Positions 37,285 through 46,927 of a DNA stretch of 64,000 nucleotides are shown here, in pieces. The position numbers and the translations under genes were made by a program. Below the pieces are notes generated by a model that was given only the letters and a program-made list of their open reading frames with translations, made no database searches and was not told the origin of the DNA. Source of the stretch: FEN-1219 sp963810755 (GTDB lineage: Bacteria > Pseudomonadota > Gammaproteobacteria > Steroidobacterales > Rariloculaceae); the NCBI GenBank assembly GCA_963810755.1, contig CAWEOP010000011.1, positions 1-64,000 of the forward strand. The letters run 5' to 3'. Position 1 is the stretch's first letter. Each line of letters starts with the position of its first letter.

Positions 37285-37974
37285 ATGAGGCGAATATCCT
37301 GGCTAACGGCCGTGGCGGCCCTAGGGGCTGGCTTTGCCGCCCGCGCCGAAGACACGCGCGAGTATTCGATCGATGCGGGCGCGTCCGAGATCCATTGGCT
37401 CGTCTACAAAGCGGGCACCCTCTCGCGGCTCGGTCACAACCACGTGATCTCGGTCGCGGGGCTTACGGGTCGAGTCACGGTAACCGACGGCGACGTCGCG
37501 AAATCGGAGTTCGAGCTATCGTTCCCCGTGGCGTCCCTCGTTGTCGACGATCCGAAGCTGCGCAGCGGCCTCGGCGCGGACTTCGCCAGCGTGCCCACGG
37601 CGGACGACGTCGCGGGCACGCGGAAGAACATGCTGACCGACAAGGTGCTCGACGGGGAGAAGTACCAGACCATCGCCGTCAAGGGCTCCGGCCCGAGCGG
37701 CAGCAGCGGCTCGCAGACGCTCAAGGTTACGGTCGAGCTGCTCGGTCGTGCCGTGGAGCTCACGGTGCCAACCAAAGTCGTCGTCAACGGCGATCGCGTT
37801 ACGGCGAGCGGCGAGTTCGAGCTCACGCACGCGCAACTCGGAATGAAGCCATTCACCGTAATGCTTGGCGCGCTGCAGGTCGCCGACGGAATGAAGTTCG
37901 TCTACGAGATCACGGCTATGGCGGCGTCCGGCGAAGAACTGAGCGCGCCTCGACTGGCTGCTCCGCTGGTTTGA
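37285..37974 (+). CDS. YceI-family periplasmic protein
   Basis: About 229 residues from ATG 37285, preceded by AAGGAGGG. Signal peptide (ISWLTAVAALGAGFAARA). The lipocalin-like YceI fold is shown by YSIDAGASEIHWLVYKAGTL, RLGHNHVISVAGLTGRVTV, KFVYEITAMA and FELTHAQLGMKPFTVMLG. YceI proteins bind polyisoprenoids or amphipathic lipids in the periplasm. It lies alone between two stator loci, with no evident operon partner. Confidence 0.85.
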   Translation: MRRISWLTAVAALGAGFAARAEDTREYSIDAGASEIHWLVYKAGTLSRLGHNHVISVAGLTGRVTVTDGDVAKSEFELSFPVASLVVDDPKLRSGLGADFASVPTADDVAGTRKNMLTDKVLDGEKYQTIAVKGSGPSGSSGSQTLKVTVELLGRAVELTVPTKVVVNGDRVTASGEFELTHAQLGMKPFTVMLGALQVADGMKFVYEITAMAASGEELSAPRLAAPLV

Positions 37975-38233
37975 CGTGCTCAGGCGAAAATCATTTAAAT
38001 CAATCTACTAGAAATGAAAGATCGACAGAGACTCAAGATCTCTGCAAGTGCCGCGACTATTAGTACGCATCCTTCGTCGTATCGACGCGATCGCCTCCCG
38101 GCCCGCCAAACGCGCACCGTCACTGTGACCTGATCGCCATTCGGGCTCTCAAGAATCTCCAAGCTGGGCCGAAACCTCGGTGTATGGGGTAAGGCGCCCC
38201 CAGACGCGCCCGTGACTTGGTCAGGAGAGCAGG

Positions 38234-39133
38234 ATGCTGGTCCTTGTCGGCTACGCAATAGTGGTCGGTGCTGTTTTCGGCGGGTATGCGTTGGCGGGCG
38301 GGCATCTCGGCGCAATGATGCAACCGCTCGAGTTGTTGATGATCGGCGGGGCGGCGTTCGGCGCGTTCGTGGTCGGCAACCCCGGCAAGACGCTCAAGGC
38401 CACCTTCAAGGCCATCCCATCTCTGTTCAAGGGCTCGCAGTACACCAAGGCGCTGTACATGGAGCTCATGGCGCTGCTGTACGAGATTCTCGACAAGACG
38501 CGCAAGGAAGGTCTGCTCGCGATCGAGCGGGACATCGAGTCGCCGAAGGAGAGCCCGACCTTCAGCAAGTACCCCAAGGTGCTCAGGGATCACCACCTCG
38601 TCGAGTTCATCACCGATTACCTCCGCCTCATGGTGAGCGGGAAGCTCAATGCGCTCGAGATCGAGGCGCTCATGGATCGCGAGATCGACACGCACCATCA
38701 GGAAGGCGAGATCCCGGCGCACGCGATCCAGCGCGTCGGCGACGGGCTGCCGGCGTTCGGCATCGTCGCGGCCGTGATGGGCGTCGTGCATACGATGGAG
38801 TCGGTAGGAATTCCGCCTTCAGAGCTCGGCATCTTGATTGCGCACGCGCTGGTCGGCACGTTCCTCGGAATTCTGCTCTCGTACGGATTTGTCGCTCCGC
38901 TTCCTTCCATCCTCGAGGCGAAGCTCCACGAGGCGACCAAGGCGCTCGAGTGCATCAAGGTGACTTTGCTTGCGAGCCTGAACGACGCGGTCCCGTCTGT
39001 TGCAGTCGAATTCGGCCGCAAGGTGCTGTACTCGTCCGATCGCCCCGGGTTCGCGGAGCTCGAAAGCCACGTGAAGGGCGCGGCGAAGGGCGGCGCTAAG
39101 GCGCCCGCGGGCGCGAAGCCGGCGAAGAAGTAG
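38234..39133 (+). CDS. motA: Flagellar motor stator protein MotA
   Basis: 299 residues, matching E. coli MotA in length and pattern: MLVLVGYAIVVGAVFGGYAL, GSQYTKALYMELMALLYEIL, LLAIERDIESPKESPTF, DGLPAFGIVAAVMGVVHTME and LVGTFLGILLSYGFVAPL. The conserved basic cytoplasmic residues (around RKEGLLAIERDIE and HHQEGEIPAHAI) that touch FliG are present. It is directly followed by motB, eight bases away. This is a second, different stator from the PomA-like one at 36331-37096. Confidence 0.93.
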   Translation: MLVLVGYAIVVGAVFGGYALAGGHLGAMMQPLELLMIGGAAFGAFVVGNPGKTLKATFKAIPSLFKGSQYTKALYMELMALLYEILDKTRKEGLLAIERDIESPKESPTFSKYPKVLRDHHLVEFITDYLRLMVSGKLNALEIEALMDREIDTHHQEGEIPAHAIQRVGDGLPAFGIVAAVMGVVHTMESVGIPPSELGILIAHALVGTFLGILLSYGFVAPLPSILEAKLHEATKALECIKVTLLASLNDAVPSVAVEFGRKVLYSSDRPGFAELESHVKGAAKGGAKAPAGAKPAKK

Positions 39134-39140
39134 CCCGGCC

Positions 39141-40244
39141 ATGGGGGATCAGAATCCGCCGCTAGTCATCAAGCGGATCAAGAAGGTCAAAGGAGGCGGC
39201 CATCACGGCGGCGCCTGGAAGATCGCGTACGCCGACTTCGTGACGGCGATGATGGCGTTCTTCCTGCTGATGTGGTTGATCGGCTCGACCACCAAAGGCG
39301 ATCTCGAGGGTATTGCGGAGTTCTTCAAGACGCCCCTGAAGGTCGCTTTGGCGGGAGGTTCGGGCTCAGGCGACAGCTCGAGCGTCATCCAAGGCGGTGG
39401 CCAGGATCTCACCCGGAGCGCGGGGCAAGTACAGAAGGCGGACACGCCGGCGCAGCGGCAGACCATCAACCTCCAGGCCGCACGGGCGGAGCTCGCACGC
39501 CGCGAGATGGAGAAGCTCCAGGGTTTGAAGAAGCGCTTCGAGCAAGCGATCGAAGACGATCCCAAACTGGCGCAATTCAAGAACCAGATTCGGCTCGAGA
39601 TAACCCCGGAAGGCTTGCAGATCACAGTGATCGACGAGCAGAACCGCGTCATGTTCGATACGGGGCGCGCGCTGCTGAAGGACTACACGCGCGACATCAT
39701 GCGCGCGATCGGCGGTCTACTGAACGGCGTCGACAACGCGATCTCGCTTGCCGGTCACACGGACTCGAAACAGTACGCCGGAGGTGAGCGCGGGTATTCG
39801 AACTGGGAGTTGTCGACCGATCGTGCGAACGCATCGCGGCGCGAGCTCGTCGCTGGCGGAATGAACGAGAGTAAGATCCTGCGCGTCGTCGGGCTCGCAT
39901 CATCGCTGCCGCTCGACGTGGCGGACCCCCTGAACCCGATGAACCGGCGCATCAGCCTCGTGGTGCTCAACGAGAAGACCGAGCGGCAGATTCGCGGTCT
40001 GCCCGACGAGTCGATGACGGAAATCCAGAACGAAGCCGATGCGGCTCAGGCGCTCGGAATCGATGGTGAGCCCGAGGGCGAGCCGGCTGCGGATCCGCCG
40101 GGCGTCTCCCCGACTGGAGCTCCGGGAGAGCAGGGCGTCCCCGCGAGTGACGAGGCTCCGCCCGACGGCGCGACTCCAGAAGCGCCGCCAGCTTCGCGCG
40201 AGCGACTCGCCGTACCGGGCACGCCGCGCCCCAATTCGATCTGA
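39141..40244 (+). CDS. motB: Flagellar motor stator protein MotB
   Basis: 367 residues. A basic N-terminus (KRIKKVKGGGHHGGAWKI) precedes one span with the proton-binding Asp in AYADFVTAMMAFFLLMWLIG. A periplasmic plug/linker and an OmpA-like domain follow (MFDTGRALLKDYTRDIM, ISLAGHTDSKQYAGGE, YSNWELSTDRANASRREL). The C-terminal 60 residues are Pro/Ala-rich and not part of the OmpA fold. It pairs with the MotA upstream as a proton-type stator. Confidence 0.93.
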   Translation: MGDQNPPLVIKRIKKVKGGGHHGGAWKIAYADFVTAMMAFFLLMWLIGSTTKGDLEGIAEFFKTPLKVALAGGSGSGDSSSVIQGGGQDLTRSAGQVQKADTPAQRQTINLQAARAELARREMEKLQGLKKRFEQAIEDDPKLAQFKNQIRLEITPEGLQITVIDEQNRVMFDTGRALLKDYTRDIMRAIGGLLNGVDNAISLAGHTDSKQYAGGERGYSNWELSTDRANASRRELVAGGMNESKILRVVGLASSLPLDVADPLNPMNRRISLVVLNEKTERQIRGLPDESMTEIQNEADAAQALGIDGEPEGEPAADPPGVSPTGAPGEQGVPASDEAPPDGATPEAPPASRERLAVPGTPRPNSI

Positions 40245-40283
40245 ACAGCTCGAGCGTCGGGCGCGACTGGATGTCGGCTCGGT

Positions 40284-40469
40284 CTAGCAGCAGCGCTTCA
40301 CGCCTTCCCACTTACGCCGCTGCTCTTCCTTGAAGAACGCCGCGCGGTCGAGCAGCACCGCGCCTGAACCCGCGTGGCGCGTGCGCCAATGCGCGACGTA
40401 GCGATCGTAGGCGTCGTCGCCGCTCATTTCGCGCAGAGCTGCCCAGCATCGTTTGAGCCAACTAGTCAC
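40284..40469 (-). CDS. yjiX: YbdD/YjiX family small protein
   Basis: 61 residues from GTG 40467-40469: VTSWLKRCWAALREMSGDD, YDRYVAHWRTRHAG and the ending RKWEGVKRCC. The terminal Cys-Cys and YDRYV pattern match the YjiX/YbdD family, which accompanies CstA and BtsT pyruvate/peptide transporters. Its start overlaps the end of cstA by eight bases, so the two are translationally coupled. Confidence 0.9.
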   Translation of the reverse strand: MTSWLKRCWAALREMSGDDAYDRYVAHWRTRHAGSGAVLLDRAAFFKEEQRRKWEGVKRCC

Positions 40470-42555
40470 GGACCCAGTCCTCCACGAGCCGGCTAGGTAT
40501 GTGCGGTGTCTCCGTCGACGGCGGACAGCGCTTGCCTGCAAGGGCCGCACTGCACATGCGCACGGTTTCGACGACCAGCACCCATACCGTGATCAAGAAA
40601 AACAACGTGAGTCCGGCATCGAGACGATCGTTGAAGATCAATCTGGGCGCTTGCTGCGCGGCGGCGCCCGCGAGCGTGCCCGCGGCGAGTTGCGCAGCGA
40701 GGTCGTTGGCATGCGAGAGGAACCCGATACGCAGGTCCGGGCTGAACAGCTTCTCCCACGCCGCGCTCGACGTGACGACGACGAGCCACACGAGCGGCAA
40801 CGCCGTCACCCAAGCGAAGCGCGCCTTGCCCGATTTAACGAGGATCGTCGTGGCGACGCACAGCGCGATCGCGGCGAGCATCTGGTTCGCGATCCCGAAC
40901 AGGGGCCACAGGCTGTTGATCCCACCGAGCGGGTCGATCGTGCCGAAATACAGAAAGTAGCCCCAGCCCGCGACGACGAGGCCACTGCAGACGAGCACGC
41001 TCGGGTACCAGCTCGTGCGCGCCATCGGCGGAAAAACATTGCCGATCAGGTCTTGAAGCATGAACCGCGCGACGCGAGTGCCGGCATCCACGGTAGTGAG
41101 AATGAACAGGGCCTCGAACATGATCGCGAAGTGGTACCAGACAGCCAGCAGCGTATCGCCGAACGCGCTCGAGAAGATGCTCGCCATGCCGACCGCCAGG
41201 GATGGCGCGCCGCCGGTACGGGCAAATAGGGTGGCTTCGCCCATCTCCCGCGCGAGGCCCTGCATCTGCTCGACCGTGACGGGGAATCCCCAACTGCTGA
41301 TCATCGCGACGGCATCCGCGGCCTGGGCACCGACGAGGCCGGCGGGGCTATTGATCGCGAAATAGACACCGGGGTCGAGCACGCACGCGGCGATCATCGC
41401 CATGATCGCGACGAACGATTCGACGGCCATCGCACCGTAGCCGATGAAGCGCGCGTCGCGTTCGTTCGCGAGCAGCTTCGGTGTGGTCCCTGACGAGATC
41501 AGTGCGTGAAAGCCCGAGATCGCGCCGCAGGCGATCGTGATGAACACGAACGGAAACACCTTCCCGCCGAAGATCGGGCCCGTGCCGTCGGTGAACTGGG
41601 TGAGCGCGGGCATCTTGATCTCGGGGTTCAAGATCACGATTGCGATCGCGAGCGCGACGATCGTGCCGATCTTCATGAACGTCGATAAGTAGTCGCGAGG
41701 CGCGAGCAGCAACCACACGGGCAGCACTGCGGCCGCGAAACCATAGAGGATCACCATCAAGGCCAGCGCCGGGCCGTCATAGTCGAACCAGACGCGCAGC
41801 GTCGGGTTCGCGTCCACCCAGCTGCCGCCGAATACGGCGAGCAGCAGGAGGACGACACCGATCGCGGTGCCCTCGAGCACGCGGCCAGGCCGTATGTGCC
41901 GCATGAACAACCCGATCATGATCGCGATCGGAATCGTCGCCGCAACGGTGGAGGTCGCCCACGGGCTGTGGCGCATCGCGTTTACGACGACTAGACCCAG
42001 CACGGCGATCAGGATGATCATGATCGCGAGCACGCCCACGAGCGCCGCCGCGCCGCCGACGAGGCCGAGCTCGTCGCGCGCCATCTGGCCGAGCGAACGG
42101 CCGTCGCGCCGGATCGAACAGAACAACGCGACGAAGTCCTGCACGCAGCCGCCGAGCGTGGCGCCGACGATGATCCACAGAGTGCCTGGTAGATAGCCGA
42201 ACTGCGCCGCGAGCGTAGGACCGATGAGTGGGCCGGGGCCTGCGATCGCGGCGAAATGGTGCCCGAACACGACCCAGCGATTGGTAGGCACGAAATCGCG
42301 CCCATCGCTGAAGCGCTCTGCCGGGGTCGCGCGTGTGGGATCGAGCGCTAGCACCTTGGCCGCGAGGAACGCGCTGTAAAAACGGTAGCCGAGCGCGTAC
42401 ACGCACACTGCCGCGAGGATGAACCACATGCCGTTCACGGATTCGCCGCGATTCAGCGCGATGCCGCCGAGCGCGGCGGCGCCGAGGATCGCGACGCCGA
42501 TCCAGATGGCGATCGCGATCGGACGCGGCATTCGGTTCGTGTCTATCTTCGGCAT
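40462..42555 (-). CDS. cstA: Carbon starvation protein CstA family transporter
   Basis: 697 residues, the normal length, with the many membrane spans expected. Family signatures include GYRFYSAFLAAKVLALDP, DFVPTNRWVVFGHHFAAIAG, GPGPLIGPTLAAQFGYLPG and GGCVQDFVALFCSIRRDG. CstA proteins import peptides or pyruvate under carbon limitation. The ORF is uninterrupted and ends at TAG 40462-40464. YjiX follows by overlap. The intergenic 42556-42721 is a divergent promoter region with the HerA-like gene. Confidence 0.95.
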   Translation of the reverse strand: MPKIDTNRMPRPIAIAIWIGVAILGAAALGGIALNRGESVNGMWFILAAVCVYALGYRFYSAFLAAKVLALDPTRATPAERFSDGRDFVPTNRWVVFGHHFAAIAGPGPLIGPTLAAQFGYLPGTLWIIVGATLGGCVQDFVALFCSIRRDGRSLGQMARDELGLVGGAAALVGVLAIMIILIAVLGLVVVNAMRHSPWATSTVAATIPIAIMIGLFMRHIRPGRVLEGTAIGVVLLLLAVFGGSWVDANPTLRVWFDYDGPALALMVILYGFAAAVLPVWLLLAPRDYLSTFMKIGTIVALAIAIVILNPEIKMPALTQFTDGTGPIFGGKVFPFVFITIACGAISGFHALISSGTTPKLLANERDARFIGYGAMAVESFVAIMAMIAACVLDPGVYFAINSPAGLVGAQAADAVAMISSWGFPVTVEQMQGLAREMGEATLFARTGGAPSLAVGMASIFSSAFGDTLLAVWYHFAIMFEALFILTTVDAGTRVARFMLQDLIGNVFPPMARTSWYPSVLVCSGLVVAGWGYFLYFGTIDPLGGINSLWPLFGIANQMLAAIALCVATTILVKSGKARFAWVTALPLVWLVVVTSSAAWEKLFSPDLRIGFLSHANDLAAQLAAGTLAGAAAQQAPRLIFNDRLDAGLTLFFLITVWVLVVETVRMCSAALAGKRCPPSTETPHIPSRLVEDWVRD

Positions 42556-42721
42556 CGCAGCGTTACCCCGGCGTCTCGTTTAGGCCAGCCGTCGGAATCG
42601 TGCACCGCGGCCGCGTGTTCTTGGCGCCGTAAGCTACCGCAGTTCGGAGCGGGTTGCATATTCGGCCGCCTGCTCTTCGCGATCGAGCCGGGCAGCGAAC
42701 GAAGTGTGTTAGCTTTTGGCC

Positions 42722-44266
42722 ATGACTGATCCCTTGGCAGTAGCGAAGACCAGCGCGGGCGTGGAGCTGACTCTGCTTCCAGGTCTCGCGAACCGCCACG
42801 GCCTGATCACGGGCGCCACTGGCACCGGCAAGACCGTCACCCTGCAGACGATGGCCGAGCAGTTTTCGCGCATCGGCGTGCCGGTATTCATGGCTGACGT
42901 GAAGGGCGACCTGGCGGGCATGTCGGCTGCGGGCGGCGGCAACGCTCGAATAGACGAGCGCGCGCGGCAGCTCGGCGTCGAGCTTCGGAAGGAAGCGTGC
43001 CCCGTCGTTCTGTGGGATGTATTCGGGGTCAGCGGACACCCGGTGCGCGCGACGATCTCCGATCTCGGGCCGCTGCTGCTTGCTCGGATGCTCGATCTCA
43101 ACGAGGTCCAGGAAGGCGTGCTGAACCTCACGTTCAAGATCGCCGACGACGCGGGGCTGTTGTTGCTCGATGCCAAGGACCTGCGCGCGATGCTGCAACA
43201 TGTCGGCGACCACGCGAACGAGTTCACGACGGAGTATGGCAACGTGTCGGCGGCGTCGATCGGCGCGATCCAACGCGGGCTGCTCGCGATCGAGACCCAA
43301 GGCGCAGATGCTTTTTTCGGCGAGCCGATGCTCAACGTGGCCGACCTCATTCAGACCGATGGCGGCCGCGGCGTAGTGAACATCCTCGCGGCGGATCGGC
43401 TGCTCGGATCACCCAAGGTCTACGGGACTTTCTTGCTCTGGCTCCTGGCCGAGCTGTTCGAGCAGCTGCCGGAGATCGGGGACCCGGACAAGCCGCGGAT
43501 CGTGTTCTTCTTCGACGAGGCGCATCTCCTGTTCGCGGACGCCCCGAAGGCGCTGCTCGAAAAGATCGAGCAGGTCGTGCGCCTCATTCGCTCGAAAGGT
43601 GTCGGCGTGTACTTCGTGACGCAGAACCCGCTCGATATCCCGGACTCCGTCCTCGGGCAGCTCGGTAACCGCGTCCAGCATGCCTTGCGCGCGTTCACGC
43701 CGCGCGACCAGAAAGCCGTGAGGGCGGTCGCGCAGACGATGCGCCCGAACCCCGAGCTCTCCATCGAGCAGGCGATCGGGGAGCTCGCGGTGGGCGAGGC
43801 GCTCGTTTCGCTGCTCGACGATCGCGGCCGGCCGAGCGTCACGGAGCGCGCGCTGATTATCCCGCCTGGGAGCCGCGTGGGCCCGCTCTCGGCGGAGGAG
43901 CGCGCGCGCGTCATGGCGGCATCGCCGCTCGCGGGACACTACGAGCGCACGATCGACCGCGAATCAGCGTACGAGAAGCTCAAGACTCGAGTGGAGCAGC
44001 AGCCGACGACCGAGCCCACCCCGTCGCCGCCGTGGAAGGAGCGCGAGCGGCCTTTGCCATCGCAAACCCCCGCGCAGCCCCGGCAACAGGGCGAGGGAGG
44101 CCTGGCGTCCGACATCCTCTTCGGTCGGCGAGGCCCGCGCGGCGGCCGCCAATCGCAGGGACTGATCGAGGCAATGGCGAAGAGCGCCGCGCGCGCCGTC
44201 GGCTCTCAGGCCGGGCGCTCGTTGATTCGCGGGGTGCTGGGGTCGCTGCTCGGCGGGCGGCGCTGA
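42722..44266 (+). CDS. HerA-like ATPase of the DUF853/YjgR type
   Basis: 514 residues from ATG 42722. Walker A is GATGTGKTVTL at about residue 33, Walker B is IVFFFDEAHLLF, and FVTQNPLDIPDSVLGQLGNR is the family signature. HerA/YjgR proteins are hexameric FtsK-like ATPases of unclear substrate; YjgR copies lack a nuclease partner, and no NurA gene is next to this one either. The C-terminal third is Pro/Arg-rich (KERERPLPSQTPAQPRQQG) then ends with a helical region. Confidence 0.9.
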   Translation: MTDPLAVAKTSAGVELTLLPGLANRHGLITGATGTGKTVTLQTMAEQFSRIGVPVFMADVKGDLAGMSAAGGGNARIDERARQLGVELRKEACPVVLWDVFGVSGHPVRATISDLGPLLLARMLDLNEVQEGVLNLTFKIADDAGLLLLDAKDLRAMLQHVGDHANEFTTEYGNVSAASIGAIQRGLLAIETQGADAFFGEPMLNVADLIQTDGGRGVVNILAADRLLGSPKVYGTFLLWLLAELFEQLPEIGDPDKPRIVFFFDEAHLLFADAPKALLEKIEQVVRLIRSKGVGVYFVTQNPLDIPDSVLGQLGNRVQHALRAFTPRDQKAVRAVAQTMRPNPELSIEQAIGELAVGEALVSLLDDRGRPSVTERALIIPPGSRVGPLSAEERARVMAASPLAGHYERTIDRESAYEKLKTRVEQQPTTEPTPSPPWKERERPLPSQTPAQPRQQGEGGLASDILFGRRGPRGGRQSQGLIEAMAKSAARAVGSQAGRSLIRGVLGSLLGGRR

Positions 44267-44806
44267 GCGCGCGGATGGCAGGACGGGGCCGGCGGCTTTC
44301 CGGGAGGGCCCTCGAGGCGACGCGGGGAGGAGAATCCGCGGCGGGGATATTGTCAAACGTGATCGACATCACCGCGGGCATAGCTAGTATTGTGATCTCA
44401 TTCGCATACGAGCCGCGGCTTGCGAAGCTAGCGATGGCCGCTTGAGAGCTCGAACGAAAAAACACTAGCGGCGACCGGCGTTGGTTCCGGCGCTTCCGAT
44501 AAGAACGAGAGGACTATGGAGTCAAGTCCCACGGATCCCCGACAGAGGTCGACGAGCGACATCGATCACTTCGCGGGCACACGAGAACATCGGCTCGATT
44601 GCACGGGCATCGCGAGCGGCCGCAACGGCCTTCGCGGACGTCGATGAACTGCGACGACCCTCTTCCCCTCGCATCGATTGCTCCCGCTGGTCACGGCACA
44701 GTCCGGCCGTCCCACACGGGAGCTCGATACGTGCATGCGCTGATTTCCGGACTGAAGGGATGAGACGGCGGCGGCCGTCGAGCGAACAAAAAGGGATGCG
44801 ACGCTA
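44267..44806. other. Gene-poor stretch of 540 bases
   Basis: No convincing coding region on either strand. The stretch carries the promoter region of the FHA gene that starts at 44807. Frames here have no domain or family signal. I could not fix a -35/-10 pair with confidence. Confidence 0.45.
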
Positions 44807-46810
44807 ATGAAAATGACAATGACAAACGAGAGCGAAACCGCCATGGAAGACATCTCGGAGGCGGCGACGGGGGAATACCCCATCATCAAACAGGCAGAGC
44901 AGCCTCCGTCAGAGCAGCTGAAAGCCAGGGACCACTCGGTAGCCGATGGCGACAAGGCCGCGTTCTGGTTGACGCACCTCGAGACCGAAGTCAGGCGACT
45001 CCACGAGAAGTGGCACAGCATCGACGCCGAATTCAGGGTGCGCGAAGTTCGCATCGCCGAGTTGCGCGACGAGGTGAAAGATCGCGATGTCACCATCGCG
45101 AACCTGACTGCGGATCTGCGCAGCAGCGCGGAGACGCTGAAGGCGGCGGAAGAGAGAATCGCCGGCAAAGATGGTGACATCGCTAAGCTCTTCGCCGACG
45201 CCAAAACGCGGGACGGTAGGGTCGACGAGCTCGCAGCCGCGCTAGGCGGCGCGGACGAGCGGCATCGCGCCCTGCAAAAGACGCTCGAATCGACGCAGGC
45301 GGATGTGGCTCGCCTCAACGCGTCGGTGCGTCGTGAGCAGGAGACAGCTGCCGCGATCGCCAAGCTCAATGAGGACTTGCTCGCCGATCAGCGGCGCCTT
45401 CAGGGCAAGATTCAGGACCTCGAGATTTACGTCAACGGCCGGCACCAGAGCTGGTCTGACCTCAATGCACAGCTCGCGGGCTACAAGGACGCGCTGGCCG
45501 GGATGGAGCGCACCGTCAAAACTCGGGACGCGTCTGTCGCGCGCGTCGACGAGGAGAAGCGGCAGTTGGCGGCGCGGATCAACGAGCTCGAACGGCAGTG
45601 CGCAGAGCTGGTCGGGCGGCGCAAGGAGCGGGAGGCAGCGTACGACGAGCTGCAGAAGAACCTCGCCGAGCACTTCGAGACGACGGAGCAGCTCAAAGCA
45701 GATAACGCAGCGAAGACGAAGGAAGCCGAGCAGGCGTTGGCGAAAGCCGCGAGCAGTCAGAAGTCGATCGAGTCGCTCGAACGGAGCATCGCAGGGCGCG
45801 ATGAGAGTCTCGCGACTCTAAGCGCTGACCTCGAGCAGCAAAGGGTGGCCGTTAGCGATTTCTCTGCGGCCAAGGAGAGGCTCGCGAAGATCGTCGCCGA
45901 TCTCGAGAAGACGGTTGAGGAGCGAGCGCAGCTAGAGCGCGGACTGCGCGAGGAGCTGCGCACCAGTCAGGACGAGGCTCATACACTGCGGGATCAGCTG
46001 GCCGAGCAGAACGAACGGCTTGCGGCGAGCACGGCGGCCGCCGAGGAGAAGGGGATTCTCGCCGAGAAGCTGGCAGGCCAACTGCGTTCGCTCGAGCAAC
46101 AGGCGGCCGGTTTGCGCGACGACCTAGGGCGGATCGAAGAGCACTCGGCCGAGCTCGGCGCGCTGCGCAGCGATGCGGTAGCCGAATGCGGGCGCCTCAA
46201 GACGGAGCTTGTCGCGCAGCAAGACCTCGTGGCGAAACTCGAGGCGCAACTGCGCGCCAAGCAGGCCACGGCCGATCTACTCGAGCGCAACGTGGGGCGC
46301 ATCACGGATCTCGGTGCGAGCCTTGCCGCTCTCGATCGCCAGATGGTGGAAGACCAAGGACGAAGGCCGGATTCTCACCTTCCGGACTTCGTCGAGACAG
46401 TCGCGTCGGGCGCAAAGAGCGCTCCCAACGCGTGGAAAAACGTGCGGTCACTCGAGGAGTTGATCGGCGACGCAGAGGAGATCGTCGATGTGGGCGAGCC
46501 CCTCGGCAAGGTCACGCCGCGCAAGCTCGTCGTGATGGTCGGTGGACGCGGGGTCGACTATCCGCTCTTGAAGAAGGAAATGACGATCGGCCGCGGTCAC
46601 GGGAGCGATATTCGTATAGCGAGCCATTTCATCAGTCGCGTGCATGCGAAAGTGAGCACGAATGGAATCGCAACGATCATCGAGGACGCGGGCAGCAAGA
46701 ACGGCATCCTCGTGAATTCGGAGCGCGTGCAGCGGCGCGTGCTGCACGATGGCGACATCGTGAGCCTCGGCGGCGAGCTCAATCTCAGGTTCGTTGACGC
46801 GGTACCCTAG
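44807..46810 (+). CDS. Coiled-coil protein with C-terminal FHA domain (copy 2)
   Basis: 667 residues. About 500 residues of charged heptad-like coiled coil (EVRRLHEKWHSIDAEFRV, DRDVTIANLTADLRSSAE) precede an FHA domain at about residues 575-660: MTIGRGHGSDIRIA, FISRVHAKVS, IIEDAGSKNGILVNSERV. The phosphopeptide-contact Arg, Ser, His and Asn are kept. No signal peptide or membrane span. The ORF is open from end to end. Compared with copy 1 at 30118-31924, the layout is the same and the coil is longer. Confidence 0.85.
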   Translation: MKMTMTNESETAMEDISEAATGEYPIIKQAEQPPSEQLKARDHSVADGDKAAFWLTHLETEVRRLHEKWHSIDAEFRVREVRIAELRDEVKDRDVTIANLTADLRSSAETLKAAEERIAGKDGDIAKLFADAKTRDGRVDELAAALGGADERHRALQKTLESTQADVARLNASVRREQETAAAIAKLNEDLLADQRRLQGKIQDLEIYVNGRHQSWSDLNAQLAGYKDALAGMERTVKTRDASVARVDEEKRQLAARINELERQCAELVGRRKEREAAYDELQKNLAEHFETTEQLKADNAAKTKEAEQALAKAASSQKSIESLERSIAGRDESLATLSADLEQQRVAVSDFSAAKERLAKIVADLEKTVEERAQLERGLREELRTSQDEAHTLRDQLAEQNERLAASTAAAEEKGILAEKLAGQLRSLEQQAAGLRDDLGRIEEHSAELGALRSDAVAECGRLKTELVAQQDLVAKLEAQLRAKQATADLLERNVGRITDLGASLAALDRQMVEDQGRRPDSHLPDFVETVASGAKSAPNAWKNVRSLEELIGDAEEIVDVGEPLGKVTPRKLVVMVGGRGVDYPLLKKEMTIGRGHGSDIRIASHFISRVHAKVSTNGIATIIEDAGSKNGILVNSERVQRRVLHDGDIVSLGGELNLRFVDAVP

Positions 46811-46927
46811 GACTTCCCGCAGCTGCTTCAGCGTCCCGCCGACAGCGACCGGCCGGCGCTCGGCACGGTCTCGCTAAGCGCTTGACCGCCGCGTACACTC
46901 GAACGCCTTCGCCGAGAGGAGCCCTCC

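Noticed and set aside
44481..44807. Plus-strand ORF ahead of the FHA gene
   Set aside because: No ribosome site, Arg/Ser-rich random composition, overlaps the next start.
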